A DNA stretch of 64,000 nt from DTHT01 sp037444625 (lineage in GTDB: Bacteria; Acidobacteriota; Terriglobia; Bryobacterales; Bryobacteraceae). Positions 1-8,743 of the stretch are shown one piece after another. The notes under the pieces are model-generated. The model saw only the letters and a program-made list of their open reading frames with translations, was not told where the DNA came from and ran no database searches. The translations under genes and the position numbers were made by a program. Every line of letters starts with the position of its first letter. The first letter of the stretch is position 1. The stretch is taken from NCBI GenBank assembly GCA_037444625.1, contig JBBIMA010000018.1:1-64000 (forward strand), in the 5' to 3' direction.

Positions 1-7
1 ACTTATT

Positions 8-83
8 TGGTGGACGGCATGGGATTCGAACCCACGACCCCGGCGTTGCGAACGCCGTGCTCTCCCAGCTGAGCTAGCCGCCC
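8..83 (-). tRNA. tRNA-Ala (anticodon CGC)
   Basis: Read on the minus strand, this folds as a full cloverleaf. The acceptor stem is GGGCGGC paired with GCCGTCC (one G-T pair), the D arm is GCTC/GAGC, and the anticodon stem is CGGCG/CGCCG around the loop TTCGCAA. The T arm carries GGTTCGAATCC. The anticodon CGC reads the Ala codon GCG, which suits this GC-rich genome. The 3' CCA is encoded at 8-10. The tRNA is divergent from cysE. A plausible promoter lies just upstream (minus strand -10 TATAGT, + strand positions 102-107, with a weak -35 TTCGGA 17 bases away at 125-130). Confidence 0.96.
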
Positions 84-171
84 ACGCGGCTCTTCACTCC
101 TACTATACCATCGCCGGCCGGAAGTCCGAAACCGCCGCCCGGCAATTTGCGCCATAATGGAAGCATCTGGG

Positions 172-834
172 ATGTTTCGCACGATCAAGGAGCAGGTCCA
201 GACCATCTTCCGGGAAGACCCGGCGGCGCGCAGCGTGCTGGAGATCCTGCTGTGTTACCCCGGCTTCCACGCCATTCTGCTCCACCGGCTGGCCCACAAG
301 CTGCACCGGCTGGGCGTGCCTTTGCTGCCCCGTTTGATCTCTCAATTCGGCCGCGCCGTGACCGGCATCGAGATCCACCCCGGCGCCAAGATCGGCCGGC
401 GTTTCTTCATTGACCACGGCATGGGCGTGGTGATCGGGGAGACGGCCGAAATCGGCGACGACGTGCTGCTCTATCAGGGCGTCACGCTGGGGGGCACCGG
501 CAAGGAGAAGGGCAAGCGCCATCCCACCATCGGCAACCACGTGGTGATCGGCGCGGGAGCCAAGGTGCTGGGCAACATTCGCATCGGCGACCACGTCAAG
601 ATCGGGGCCGGCTCGGTCGTCATCCACCCGGTGCCCGATCACTCCACCGTGGTGGGCATCCCCGGCCGGGTGGTGAGGATCGCGGGCGTCTCGGTCAACG
701 ACGAGCTGGAGCACGGCAGGCTGCCCGACCCCGAGGGGCAGGCGATCGAAGAGCTCAGCAGGCGGCTCGAGCAACTGGAGGCGCAGGTGCGCGCCCTGGC
801 CGAGCAGCGAGCGGCCGCCCATCCGGAGGTCTGA
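172..834 (+). CDS. cysE: Serine O-acetyltransferase
   Basis: Transfers acetyl from acetyl-CoA to L-serine, giving O-acetylserine, the first step of cytosolic cysteine synthesis. The 220-residue product has the short N-terminal helical region (MFRTIKEQVQTIFREDPAAR) followed by left-handed beta-helix hexapeptide repeats and the SAT signature with HPGAKIGRRFFIDHG, GETAEIGDD and GGTGKEKGKRHPTIG. A C-terminal glutamate-rich helix (about residues 185-215) follows. I chose ATG 172 over the in-frame ATG at 157: short-type CysE proteins start at MFRT, GGAAG lies 8 bases upstream, and ATG 157 sits inside a -10-like CATAAT (152-157). The protein resembles the short Bacillus-type form. It heads a plus-strand run with nfo and leuS. 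Confidence 0.95.
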   Translation: MFRTIKEQVQTIFREDPAARSVLEILLCYPGFHAILLHRLAHKLHRLGVPLLPRLISQFGRAVTGIEIHPGAKIGRRFFIDHGMGVVIGETAEIGDDVLLYQGVTLGGTGKEKGKRHPTIGNHVVIGAGAKVLGNIRIGDHVKIGAGSVVIHPVPDHSTVVGIPGRVVRIAGVSVNDELEHGRLPDPEGQAIEELSRRLEQLEAQVRALAEQRAAAHPEV

Positions 835-902
835 GCGGCCAGCAAACCGCCGCCGGCGCCCTTCGCGCGCCGGGCTCTCGGTCCCTCTGCTAGGATGGAG
901 TT

Positions 903-1781
903 CTGCGGATCGGGATCCACACCTCGATCGCCGGCTCGCTGGAGAAGGCCGTCCGGCGGGCGGTCGAGCTGGGCGCTAACACGTTCCAGATCTTCACCGC
1001 CAGCCCCCGTTTGTGGTCCGAGCAGCCGCTGGACGGCGAAGCGGTGCGCCGCTTCCGAGCCGCCCGCGAGCAGGCGGATTTGACGCCCCTGGCGGTGCAC
1101 GACAATTATCTGATCAACCTGGCCTCGGCCGACCCGGCCTTGCGCGCCCGCTCGGTCGCCGCCTTCCGGCGGGAGATCCGCCGCGCGCTGGCGGTCGGGG
1201 CGGACTATCTGGTGACGCATCCCGGCCATCACCGGGGCCAGACGCCCGAGCAGGGCTTGCGCACCGCGGCCGATTCCTTGATCCGCGCCGCCCGCGGAAT
1301 CCGGGCGGCGGGCTTGACCTTGCTGTTGGAGAACACCGCCGGGGCCGGCTGCTCGCTGGGCGCAAGCCTGGAAGAGCTGGCGCTGTTGGGCGAGCTGGCC
1401 GGCTCGGCCCTGGACATGGAGCTGGGTTTCTGCCTGGACACGGCGCATTGCCTGGCGGCCGGCTACGACCTGGCCGGGGCCGAAGGGCTGCGCGCCACCG
1501 CCCGGCAGATCGCCGAGAAGCTCGGCTGGGGGAAGGTCCGGCTGATTCACGCCAACGACTCGAAGGCGCCGCTGGGCTCGCGCCGCGACCGGCACGAGCA
1601 CATCGGCCAGGGCGCCATCGGGCGCGCCGGTTTCCGCCGGATCCTGGCCCACCCGGAGTTCCGGCGCCTGCCCTTCATCCTGGAGACCCCCCGCCGCGAC
1701 CGTGACGACGACCGGCGCAACCTGCAACGATTGAAAGACCTATGCCCGAGAAGAACTACGACGCGCAGCGCATCGAGATGA
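903..1781 (+). CDS. nfo: Endonuclease IV (AP endonuclease, TIM-barrel), probable CTG start
   Basis: Base-excision-repair AP endonuclease of the Zn-dependent xylose-isomerase-like TIM-barrel family. Frame 903-1781 gives 292 residues opening RIGIHTSIAGSLEKAVRRA, the canonical family N-terminus, followed by metal-site motifs THPGHHRG, LLENTAG, FCLDTAHCLAAG, IHANDSK, DRHEHIGQG and FILETP. The frame has a stop at 891 and no ATG, GTG or TTG before the conserved N-terminus. The first usable codon is CTG 903, giving (M)RIGIH, with AGGA at 892-895 seven bases upstream. The next conventional start (TTG 1011) would remove the first beta strand, including the conserved IHTS region. The 3' end overlaps leuS by 40 bases. 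A sequencing indel linking ATG 895 to this frame is the alternative. Confidence 0.88.
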   Translation: MRIGIHTSIAGSLEKAVRRAVELGANTFQIFTASPRLWSEQPLDGEAVRRFRAAREQADLTPLAVHDNYLINLASADPALRARSVAAFRREIRRALAVGADYLVTHPGHHRGQTPEQGLRTAADSLIRAARGIRAAGLTLLLENTAGAGCSLGASLEELALLGELAGSALDMELGFCLDTAHCLAAGYDLAGAEGLRATARQIAEKLGWGKVRLIHANDSKAPLGSRRDRHEHIGQGAIGRAGFRRILAHPEFRRLPFILETPRRDRDDDRRNLQRLKDLCPRRTTTRSASR

Positions 1782-4189
1782 AATGGCGCCGGCGCTGGGA
1801 GCAGATCCCGCTCTATCGCGCCGAGGCCAACCCCGCACGCCCCAAGTACTACGTGCTGGAAATGCTGCCCTACCCCAGCGGCACCCTGCATATGGGACAC
1901 CTGCGCAACTACACCATCGGGGACGCCGTGGCCCGCTACAAGCGCATGCGCGGCTTCAACGTGCTTCACCCCATGGGTTGGGACGCCTTCGGCCTGCCCG
2001 CCGAGAACGCCGCCATCGAGCGCGGCTTGCACCCGCGCGAGTGGACCCTGCGCAACATCGCCGAAATGACCCGCACCTTGCGGCGCTACGCCTTCAGCTA
2101 CGACTGGAGCCGCGAGATCTCGACCTGCGAGCCCGAGTACTACCGCTGGAACCAGTGGTTTTTCCTGAAAATGCTGGAGCGCGGGCTGGCCTACCGCAAG
2201 AAGTCCCTGGTCAACTGGTGCCCGGAATGCGGCACCGTGCTGGCCAACGAACAGGTGGTGGACGGCTGCTGCTGGCGCCATCCCCGCACGCCGGTCGAAC
2301 AGCGCGATCTGGAGCAGTGGTTCCTGAAGACCACCGCCTACGCCGAGCAACTGCTGGCGGACATCCGCCGGCTCGAGGGTCTCTGGCCCGAGCGCGTTCT
2401 GGCCATGCAGCGCAACTGGATCGGACGTTCCGAAGGGGCCGAGATCGTCTTTCGCCTGGAGGACGGCCGTCCCATCCCCGTCTTCACCACCCGCGTGGAC
2501 ACCATCTTCGGGGCCACCGGCCTGCTGCTGGCTCCGGAACATCCCCTGACGGCGGAGCTGGTGGAGGGCGAAGGCCGCCTCCGCGTCAAGGCCATGATTG
2601 ACAGCCGCGCCCAGAAGCAGCTCGCCGAGTTCGACAAGGAGGGCGTCTTCACCGGCCGCTACGCCGTCAACCCCTATAACGGCGAGCGCCTGCCGGTTTG
2701 GGTGGCCAACTTCGTGCTCCTGGAGTACGGCACGGGCGCCGTCATGGCGGTGCCCGCCCACGATCAGCGCGACTTCGAGTTCTGCCGCAAGTACGGCCTG
2801 GAAATCCGACCCGTCATCCGCCCCGCCGGCGGCGAGCCGGCCCGGGCCGACCTCCTCGAGGAGGCCTTCGTCGAGGACGGCGTGCTGGAGAATTCGGGCG
2901 AATTCTCCGGACTCTCCAGCGAGGAAGCCCGCCGCCGCATGACGGCCAAGGCCGAGCGGGAGGGCTTCGGCAGAGCCGCCGTCACCTATCGCCTGAAGGA
3001 CTGGGGAATCTCCCGGCAGCGTTACTGGGGCACGCCCATCCCCGTCGTCCACTGCCCGCAATGCGGCATCGTGCCGGTGCCTGAAAGCGAGTTGCCCGTC
3101 CTGCTGCCTCTGAACGTCCGCATCACCGGGCGCGGCCGCTCCCCGCTGGAGAGCGTGCCCGAGTTCGTCCAGGCCGCCTGCCCGCGCTGCGCCGCCCCGG
3201 CCCGCCGGGAAACCGACACCATGGACACCTTCGTGGACTCCTCCTGGTACTTTTACCGTTACTGCGATCCGCGCAACGACCGCCTGCCCTACGACCCCGA
3301 ACTGATCGCCTACTGGTTCCCGATTGACCAGTACATCGGCGGCATCGAGCACGCCATCCTGCACTTGATTTACTCGCGCTTCTTCTGCAAGGTCATGCGC
3401 GACATCGGCTTGATCCGGCACGACGAGCCGGTGCGCAGCCTCTTCACCCAGGGCATGGTGCTCAAGGACGGGGCGGCCATGTCGAAATCCCGCGGCAACG
3501 TCGTGGGGGCCGACGAGCTGGCCGACCGCTACGGCGCCGACACCGGCCGCCTGTTCGTGCTTTTCGCCGCCCCGCCCGAGAAGGAACTGGAGTGGCAGGA
3601 CGCCGGCGTCGAGGGCATGCACCGCTTCCTGGCCCGTACTTACCGCTTCCTGACCCGCAATGCCGAGCGAGCCCGCTCCGGCGCGGCCGGCGAGGCCGAG
3701 GCCGACCGCCAGGCCTTGCGCAAGCTGCACCAGACGGTCCGCAAGGTCACCCAGGATCTGGAGAGCCGCTGGCACTTCAACACCTCGATCGCCGCCGTCA
3801 TGGAGCTGATGAACGAACTGCACGCCCTGGAAGAACGCCTCTCCGGCCCCGTGCTCCAGGAAGCCCTGGAAAAGGTGACTCTCATGCTGGCCCCCTTCGT
3901 GCCCTACCTGGCCGAGGAGCTCTGGGAAGAGCTGGGACGCCAGGGACCGGTCTTCGACCAATCTTGGCCGGACTACGACCAGGAGCTGGCCCGCGAGGAG
4001 GAAGCCGAAATCGTGGTCCAGGTCAACGGGCGCGTGCGCAGCCGCATCCGGGCCGCCTTCGGCGCCTCGCGCGAGGAGCTCGAGCGGCGGGCCCTGGAAG
4101 ATGATAAAATCCAGGGCTTCCTCAAAGGCAGGCAGCTTGTCAAGGTGGTGGTCGTACCGGACAAGCTGGTCAACGTCGTCGTCCGCTAG
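1742..4189 (+). CDS. leuS: Leucyl-tRNA synthetase
   Basis: Charges tRNA-Leu with leucine in the cytosol (class Ia synthetase). The 815 residues are a little shorter than the roughly 860 of E. coli LeuRS. The HIGH motif is HMGH at residues 50-53, and the KMSKS loop is AMSKS at 580-584, so the first Lys is Ala while the second Lys is kept. A zinc-type CPEC motif (near residue 160) and a CPQC/CPRC pair (around 440-485) are present, and the CP1 editing domain lies between the catalytic motifs. A C-terminal anticodon-binding region and a small tRNA-interaction domain close the protein. The ATG at 1742 lies inside the 3' end of nfo, so the two are probably translationally coupled. Confidence 0.97.
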   Translation: MPEKNYDAQRIEMKWRRRWEQIPLYRAEANPARPKYYVLEMLPYPSGTLHMGHLRNYTIGDAVARYKRMRGFNVLHPMGWDAFGLPAENAAIERGLHPREWTLRNIAEMTRTLRRYAFSYDWSREISTCEPEYYRWNQWFFLKMLERGLAYRKKSLVNWCPECGTVLANEQVVDGCCWRHPRTPVEQRDLEQWFLKTTAYAEQLLADIRRLEGLWPERVLAMQRNWIGRSEGAEIVFRLEDGRPIPVFTTRVDTIFGATGLLLAPEHPLTAELVEGEGRLRVKAMIDSRAQKQLAEFDKEGVFTGRYAVNPYNGERLPVWVANFVLLEYGTGAVMAVPAHDQRDFEFCRKYGLEIRPVIRPAGGEPARADLLEEAFVEDGVLENSGEFSGLSSEEARRRMTAKAEREGFGRAAVTYRLKDWGISRQRYWGTPIPVVHCPQCGIVPVPESELPVLLPLNVRITGRGRSPLESVPEFVQAACPRCAAPARRETDTMDTFVDSSWYFYRYCDPRNDRLPYDPELIAYWFPIDQYIGGIEHAILHLIYSRFFCKVMRDIGLIRHDEPVRSLFTQGMVLKDGAAMSKSRGNVVGADELADRYGADTGRLFVLFAAPPEKELEWQDAGVEGMHRFLARTYRFLTRNAERARSGAAGEAEADRQALRKLHQTVRKVTQDLESRWHFNTSIAAVMELMNELHALEERLSGPVLQEALEKVTLMLAPFVPYLAEELWEELGRQGPVFDQSWPDYDQELAREEEAEIVVQVNGRVRSRIRAAFGASREELERRALEDDKIQGFLKGRQLVKVVVVPDKLVNVVVR

Positions 4190-4199
4190 CGAGGTGCGC

Positions 4200-5501
4200 A
4201 TGCCCGACCGCAGAAGCTTCTTGAGCGCTTCCGCCGCCCTGACCACGCAGATCTTCACCGGCCGCCTGCGCGGGGCCAACGACCGCATCCGCATCGGCTT
4301 CATCGGCATGGGCCGCATGGGCATGGAGAATCTGCGCTTCGCCCTGCGCCACAACCTGGAGATCGCCGCGGTCTGCGACTGCTACCGGCCGCACCTGGAG
4401 GCGGCCCAGGCTTACGTGCGCCGCAACGGGCAACAGGCCAGGGCGCCGGCCGATTTTCGCGAAGTCCTGGCCGACGGCTCGATTGACGCCGTTTGCATCT
4501 CGACCCCCGACCACTGGCACGCCTACATGACGGTGGAAGCCTGCAAGGCGGGCAAGGACGTCTACGTCGAAAAGCCGCTCTGCACCTACCTGCTCGAGGG
4601 CCAGAAGATGGTCCAGGCGGCACGCAAATACAACCGGGTGGTGCAGGCGGGCACCATGCAACGCTCCGGCCTCCACTTTCAGCAGGCGGTGGAGTTGGTG
4701 CGCAGCGGCAAGATCGGCAAGGTCACCTTCTGCCGCACCTGGAACACGGGCAACATGCCCAGGGAAGGCATCGGCAACCCGCCCGACGAAGAGCGGATCC
4801 CCGAGGGCCTGGACTGGAACATGTGGCTCGGTCCGGCGCCCATGCGGCGCTTCAACGCCAACCGCTGGGGCGTGCATCCCGAGCTGACGCGCAAGCCCTT
4901 CCCTTACTTCCGCTACTTCTGGGACTACGCCGGCGGCTCGCTCACCGACTGGGGCGTGCACGTGCTGGACATCGTGCACATGGCCTTCAACGAGCCCATG
5001 CCCCGCTCGGTCACCGCTCTGGGCGGAAAATACTGGCTCACCGACAACCGCGAGACCCCGGACACCTTACTCGTTACGTTCGAGTATCCCGAAGGCTTCC
5101 TGGCTACTTACGAAAACCGGTTATGCAACGGGGAAGCGCCGCTGGGCCAGGGTTACGGCACCATGTTCCACGGGACCGAAGCCACCCTTTACGTCAACCG
5201 CAGCTTTTACCGCCTCATCCCGGAGCGCGGCTCGAAGCTCGAACCGGTCGAGGTCGAGCGCTCCAACAACGCCAACCTGGATCACTGGGCGAACTTCATC
5301 GAGTGCATGCGCACGCGCCGGCGGCCCATCTCCGACATCGAAACCTGTTACAAGACCACCGCCGCCTGCATCCTGGGCAACGTCTCGCTGCTGGCCGGGA
5401 CCCGCGTGGACTGGGACGCCGGGCGCCAGACCACCCTCCAGCCCGAGGCCCGCAAGTTCCTTTGGCGCGAATACCGCCACCCCTGGAAGCTGGAGGTCTG
5501 A
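4200..5501 (+). CDS. Gfo/Idh/MocA family oxidoreductase, Tat-exported
   Basis: NAD(P)-dependent sugar or inositol dehydrogenase-like protein of unknown substrate, 433 residues. The N-terminus carries a twin-arginine motif (DRRSFLSAS at residues 3-11) followed by a short apolar stretch, so export by Tat is likely. A Rossmann fold follows (IGFIGMGRMG), then STPDHWH and the family lysine motif VEKPL (around residue 125). The C-terminal half is the GFO_IDH_MocA C domain (FRYFWDYAGGSLTDWGVH). Start ATG 4200 follows GAGGTG at 4191-4196. It lies 10 bases after leuS, so it may be read through from leuS. A second paralogue is at 7444-8727. Exported members of this family are common in Acidobacteria and Planctomycetes. 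Confidence 0.9.
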   Translation: MPDRRSFLSASAALTTQIFTGRLRGANDRIRIGFIGMGRMGMENLRFALRHNLEIAAVCDCYRPHLEAAQAYVRRNGQQARAPADFREVLADGSIDAVCISTPDHWHAYMTVEACKAGKDVYVEKPLCTYLLEGQKMVQAARKYNRVVQAGTMQRSGLHFQQAVELVRSGKIGKVTFCRTWNTGNMPREGIGNPPDEERIPEGLDWNMWLGPAPMRRFNANRWGVHPELTRKPFPYFRYFWDYAGGSLTDWGVHVLDIVHMAFNEPMPRSVTALGGKYWLTDNRETPDTLLVTFEYPEGFLATYENRLCNGEAPLGQGYGTMFHGTEATLYVNRSFYRLIPERGSKLEPVEVERSNNANLDHWANFIECMRTRRRPISDIETCYKTTAACILGNVSLLAGTRVDWDAGRQTTLQPEARKFLWREYRHPWKLEV

Positions 5502-5525
5502 GAGGCCGGCCACACCCCACCCCCC

Positions 5526-5559
5526 GCAAGCCCGGGGCGCCGCCTGCCGGGGGGCTTGC
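5526..5559. terminator. Hairpin between convergent genes
   Basis: Inverted repeat GCAAGCCC (5526-5533) and GGGCTTGC (5552-5559) with an 18-base GC-rich middle, lying exactly between the oxidoreductase stop (5501) and the stop codon of the minus-strand gene at 5560. No clear T tract is present, so termination strength is uncertain. Confidence 0.5.
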
Positions 5560-5922
5560 TTACTCGGTGACGCGCTTGGCGGTCATCTCGAAGCTGCGTT
5601 CGCCGAAGTCCACCGTGAGCTTCAGCTCGTTGCCCGAGACCTTGCCCTTGTAGTTGATCCGGACCTCGTTGCCCCCGAACTCGCGCACCACCACGAAGCT
5701 GACTTCGTCCCCGCTCACCTTGCCTTCCTGAATGGGCGCGTCGCCCCGCGGGCTGGACACCGTCCCGGTCAGCTTGTCGCCCTCGACCTTGAAGGTGAAC
5801 AGGCTCGTGCGAGTCTGCCCGTCCGGCGTAGTGAATTCGGCCTTCCACTTGCCGGCCACCTCGGCCGCGAAGGCCGCCAGCGCCAGCGTGATAACCACCA
5901 CCGGAATGATTCGTGCTTTCAT
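5560..5922 (-). CDS. Small secreted protein of unknown function
   Basis: 120 residues with a clear signal peptide (MKARIIPVVVITLALAAFA, cleavage probably near residue 20). The mature part is a beta-rich single domain with repeated short strands (GKWKAEFTTPDGQ, FTFKVEGDKLTGTVSSP, GKVSGDEVSF, INYKGKVSGNELKLTVDFG), which suggests a small beta-barrel or lipocalin-like fold exported to the periplasm. Start ATG 5922 follows GGGAG. I recall proteins of this size and pattern as unnamed conserved proteins in Acidobacteria. No catalytic motif is visible and no function is assigned. It is convergent with the oxidoreductase and lies downstream of the aminotransferase gene on the same strand (47-base gap). 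Confidence 0.8.
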   Translation of the reverse strand: MKARIIPVVVITLALAAFAAEVAGKWKAEFTTPDGQTRTSLFTFKVEGDKLTGTVSSPRGDAPIQEGKVSGDEVSFVVVREFGGNEVRINYKGKVSGNELKLTVDFGERSFEMTAKRVTE

Positions 5923-5969
5923 GCTCCCGATCTCCCGTCAGCGTCTAGATGACGCCGGTCCCGTCTATG

Positions 5970-7304
5970 TTACACCCCGCCCGCCTGGGTGCGCCCCCGG
6001 AGGCTGTCCGGGCAGCCGGCCTCCACCTGCTCCAGGGCCGCCTCCAACCGCTGGGCGAATTCGTCCACGTCCTCCCGGCCGACGTTCAGGGGCGGCGTAA
6101 TACGGATAACGTTGCCGTACAGCCCGCCCCGGCCGATCAGCAGGCGGTTCTCCCGGGCCGCTTCGAGCAATTGGGCGGTTTCCGCGGCCGCCGGCTCCTT
6201 GCCGGCGCGATCGCGCACCAGCTCGATAGCCTGCATCAGCCCCATGCCTCGCACGTCCCCGATCAGCGGATGCCGCTCGCGCAACTCCTCCAGCCGGGCG
6301 CGCAGCCAGGCCCCCGTGGCGGCCGCGTTCTCCAGCAGGCGGTGGGCCGCGATGTAGTCAATCACCGCCAGGGCGGCCGCAGCGGCCGCCGGATTGCCCC
6401 CGAACGTCGAGATGGTGGGCGGGGGCAGGGCGTCCGCCACCTCCGGCCGGGCCACCGTGAGCCCGATGGGCAGGCCGTTCGCCAGGCCTTTGGCGCTCAC
6501 GATGATGTCGGGCGTCACGCCCCAGTGCTCGATGGCGAACCAGCGCCCGCCCGTGCGGCCCCAGGCGGTCTGCACCTCGTCGGCAATGAACAGCCCGCCC
6601 GCTCGCCGGACAATCTCGGCCGCCAGAGTGAAATACTCAGGCGGCGGCGTGACGAACCCGCCCACGCCCTGGATGGGCTCGGCGATGAAAGCCGCCACCC
6701 GGCCGCCGGTGGCGGTGCGGATCAGCTCCTCCAGATCGCGCGCGCAACGCAGCTCGCAGGCCGGGTATTGCAGGCCGAACGCACAGCGGTAGCAGTACGC
6801 ATTGTGGGCGTGGACCACCCCGGCCGCCAGGGCCCCCGCCCGCCAGACGGCCTGCCCGGTCAGCCCCATGGCCAGCCCGGTGCGCCCGTGATAGGAATGG
6901 CGCAGCGCGATCACTTCATGGGCGCCGGTGTAGCAGCGCGCCGTCAGAATCGCCATCTCGTTGGCCTCGCTGCCGCTGTTGGAGAAGAACGACTTGGTCA
7001 GCCGGCCCCCGGGCGTCAGGCTCGCGATGCGCGCCGCCAGAGCGGCCATCGGCTCGGTGGCGAACAGCGTCGAGACGTGCTGGAGGCGGTCGAGTTGCTC
7101 GTGCACGCGGCGGGTCACCTCGGGGTTGACGTGCCCCACGCTGATCGTCACGATCCCGCCGAAGAAATCCAGATACTGGTTGCCATCGGCGTCCCAGACG
7201 AACTGATCGCGCGCCCGCACCAGCACCAGCGGCTCCCGATAGTAGTGAAAAACGGCCGGGAAAAGGAACCGCCGGTGGGCCTCGAGGATCTCCTGCTTGG
7301 TCAT
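5970..7304 (-). CDS. Class III PLP-dependent aminotransferase (AGXT2-like)
   Basis: 444-residue omega-aminotransferase. PLP-family features are SNSGSEANEMA (phosphate cup), the HSYHGRTG motif, ADEVQTAWGRTG (PLP-ring aspartate) and the Schiff-base lysine in VSAKGLANGLPIG. Overall it resembles the alanine-glyoxylate aminotransferase 2 / beta-alanine-pyruvate branch. A HAHNAYCYRCAFGLQYPAC segment adds a cysteine cluster that I associate with the bacterial 'aspartate aminotransferase family protein' subgroup. The start is taken at ATG 7304 (MTKQEILEAHRRF); the upstream extension to 7568 is not protein-like. A minus-strand TATACT lies about 28 bases upstream and GGAGGGG serves as ribosome site. 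The amino donor cannot be told from sequence. Confidence 0.9.
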   Translation of the reverse strand: MTKQEILEAHRRFLFPAVFHYYREPLVLVRARDQFVWDADGNQYLDFFGGIVTISVGHVNPEVTRRVHEQLDRLQHVSTLFATEPMAALAARIASLTPGGRLTKSFFSNSGSEANEMAILTARCYTGAHEVIALRHSYHGRTGLAMGLTGQAVWRAGALAAGVVHAHNAYCYRCAFGLQYPACELRCARDLEELIRTATGGRVAAFIAEPIQGVGGFVTPPPEYFTLAAEIVRRAGGLFIADEVQTAWGRTGGRWFAIEHWGVTPDIIVSAKGLANGLPIGLTVARPEVADALPPPTISTFGGNPAAAAAALAVIDYIAAHRLLENAAATGAWLRARLEELRERHPLIGDVRGMGLMQAIELVRDRAGKEPAAAETAQLLEAARENRLLIGRGGLYGNVIRITPPLNVGREDVDEFAQRLEAALEQVEAGCPDSLRGRTQAGGV

Positions 7305-7443
7305 CGCCGCCGCACGAACCCCTCCGGGGAGTATAGAATGGACGCCGGTCGAAGGTCCAGCATCCTGCCGGCTTCCGGCCGCCGGGATGCGACCCGTGAC
7401 CGGCGCGGAAAGCAGGTCGCGCAAGCTCGGAAAGGAGTCCGCA

Positions 7444-8727
7444 ATGCTAGCGGCCAATCGCAGATCGTTCCTGTTGGGCTCGGCGGGCGCCGCCGGCCTG
7501 GTCAATCTGAACCCCTCCGCCTTAGGCGCCAACGAGCGGGTGGTGCTGGCCTTGATCGGGGCGCGCAATCAGGGGCGCAACGACGCCCTCCGCGCGATCA
7601 AGGCGGGCGCCCACTTCAAGACCCTGTGCGACGTGGACGAGGCCGTCATCGGCAAGGTGAGCGCCGAGCTGGCCCGGGCTCAAGGCAAGGCCCCGCAGCC
7701 TGAGAAGGACTTCCGGCGGGTGCTCGAGGACAAGGACATTGACGCCGTCCTGATCGCCACCCCCGACCACTGGCACGCCATCCCCACCATCCTCGCCTGC
7801 CAGGCGGGCAAGGACGTCTACATCGAGAAGCCCCTCTCGCAGACCATCCAGGAGGGCCGCCTGATGCGGGACGCCGCGCGCCGCTACAACCGCGTAGTAC
7901 AGGTGGGCACGCAACGCCGCAGCGGCGAGCACTTCAAGAGCGCCGTCGAGTACGCCGCCTCCGGCAAGCTGGGCAAGATCTGTATGATTCGGGCCTGGAT
8001 GCATCAGGTGCGGCGTTCGATCGGCCGGCCGCCCGACGAACCCGTTCCGCCCGGCGTGGACTACGACATGTGGCTGGGGCCGGCGCCCGAGCGGCCTTTC
8101 AACCGCAACCGCTTCCATTACAACTGGCGCTTCTTCTGGGATTACGGCAACAGCGAGCTGGGCAATCAGGGCGTCCACATGCTGGACGTGGCCCTGTGGC
8201 TGATCGCCACCCTGCGGGGCCTGGAGAATTGCCTGCCCCGGCGCGTCTCCGGCCAGGCCGGCATCTATTGGTTAGACGACGCCAAGGAGGTTCCGGACAC
8301 CCAGATCACCACCTACGACTACGGCGACTTCCTGCTGGTCTGGGAGCTACAGAGCTTTCAGAACGGCCATCCGCTGGAGGGCACCGACGCGGGCACCGCC
8401 TTCTATGGGACCGACGGCGTCCTGGTGGTGGACGGGCGCGGCTGGAAGGTCTACGGGCCCAAGGGCGAGCCGGGGCCTTCCGCCCCCGCCGCACGCGACT
8501 CCCACGCCGCCAACTTCCTGGAGTGCGTCAAGAGCCGCCGCCGGCCCAACGCCGACGTCGAGATCGGCCGGCTTTCCACCACCCTTTGCCACCTGGGCAA
8601 CATCGCCACCCGCCTGGGACGCGAAGTGCGCTTCGATCCCAAGACGGAGACCTTCCCGGGCGACAAGGAGGCCAACGCCCGGCTCGGCAAGTCGTATCGC
8701 AAGCCCTGGACGCTGCCCAAACTCTAG
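7444..8727 (+). CDS. Gfo/Idh/MocA family oxidoreductase, Tat-exported (second copy)
   Basis: 427 residues, paralogous to the protein at 4200-5501. The Tat motif is NRRSFLLGSAGAAG at residues 5-18. The Rossmann start LALIGARNQGRND is less regular than GxGxxG. STPDHWH is replaced by ATPDHWH, and the catalytic-lysine motif is IEKPLSQ. The C-terminal domain contains WRFFWDYGNSELGNQGVHMLD. Start ATG 7444 has AGGAG at 7433-7437. The upstream in-frame extension to 7297 overlaps the divergent aminotransferase start and is rejected. The substrate is unknown; exported relatives are thought to act on sugars or cyclitols. It is probably monocistronic, facing the minus-strand flotillin pair. Confidence 0.9.
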   Translation: MLAANRRSFLLGSAGAAGLVNLNPSALGANERVVLALIGARNQGRNDALRAIKAGAHFKTLCDVDEAVIGKVSAELARAQGKAPQPEKDFRRVLEDKDIDAVLIATPDHWHAIPTILACQAGKDVYIEKPLSQTIQEGRLMRDAARRYNRVVQVGTQRRSGEHFKSAVEYAASGKLGKICMIRAWMHQVRRSIGRPPDEPVPPGVDYDMWLGPAPERPFNRNRFHYNWRFFWDYGNSELGNQGVHMLDVALWLIATLRGLENCLPRRVSGQAGIYWLDDAKEVPDTQITTYDYGDFLLVWELQSFQNGHPLEGTDAGTAFYGTDGVLVVDGRGWKVYGPKGEPGPSAPAARDSHAANFLECVKSRRRPNADVEIGRLSTTLCHLGNIATRLGREVRFDPKTETFPGDKEANARLGKSYRKPWTLPKL

Positions 8728-8743
8728 CGGGCGGCGCCGCCCT

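Noticed and set aside
157..171. In-frame ATG 157 as cysE start
   Set aside because: It overlaps a -10-like CATAAT, and family members begin at MFRT (ATG 172).
1547..4354. 935-codon minus-strand open frame opposite leuS
   Set aside because: Composition shadow of high-GC leuS; translation is His/Gly/Ala-rich and unlike any protein, while leuS has every motif.
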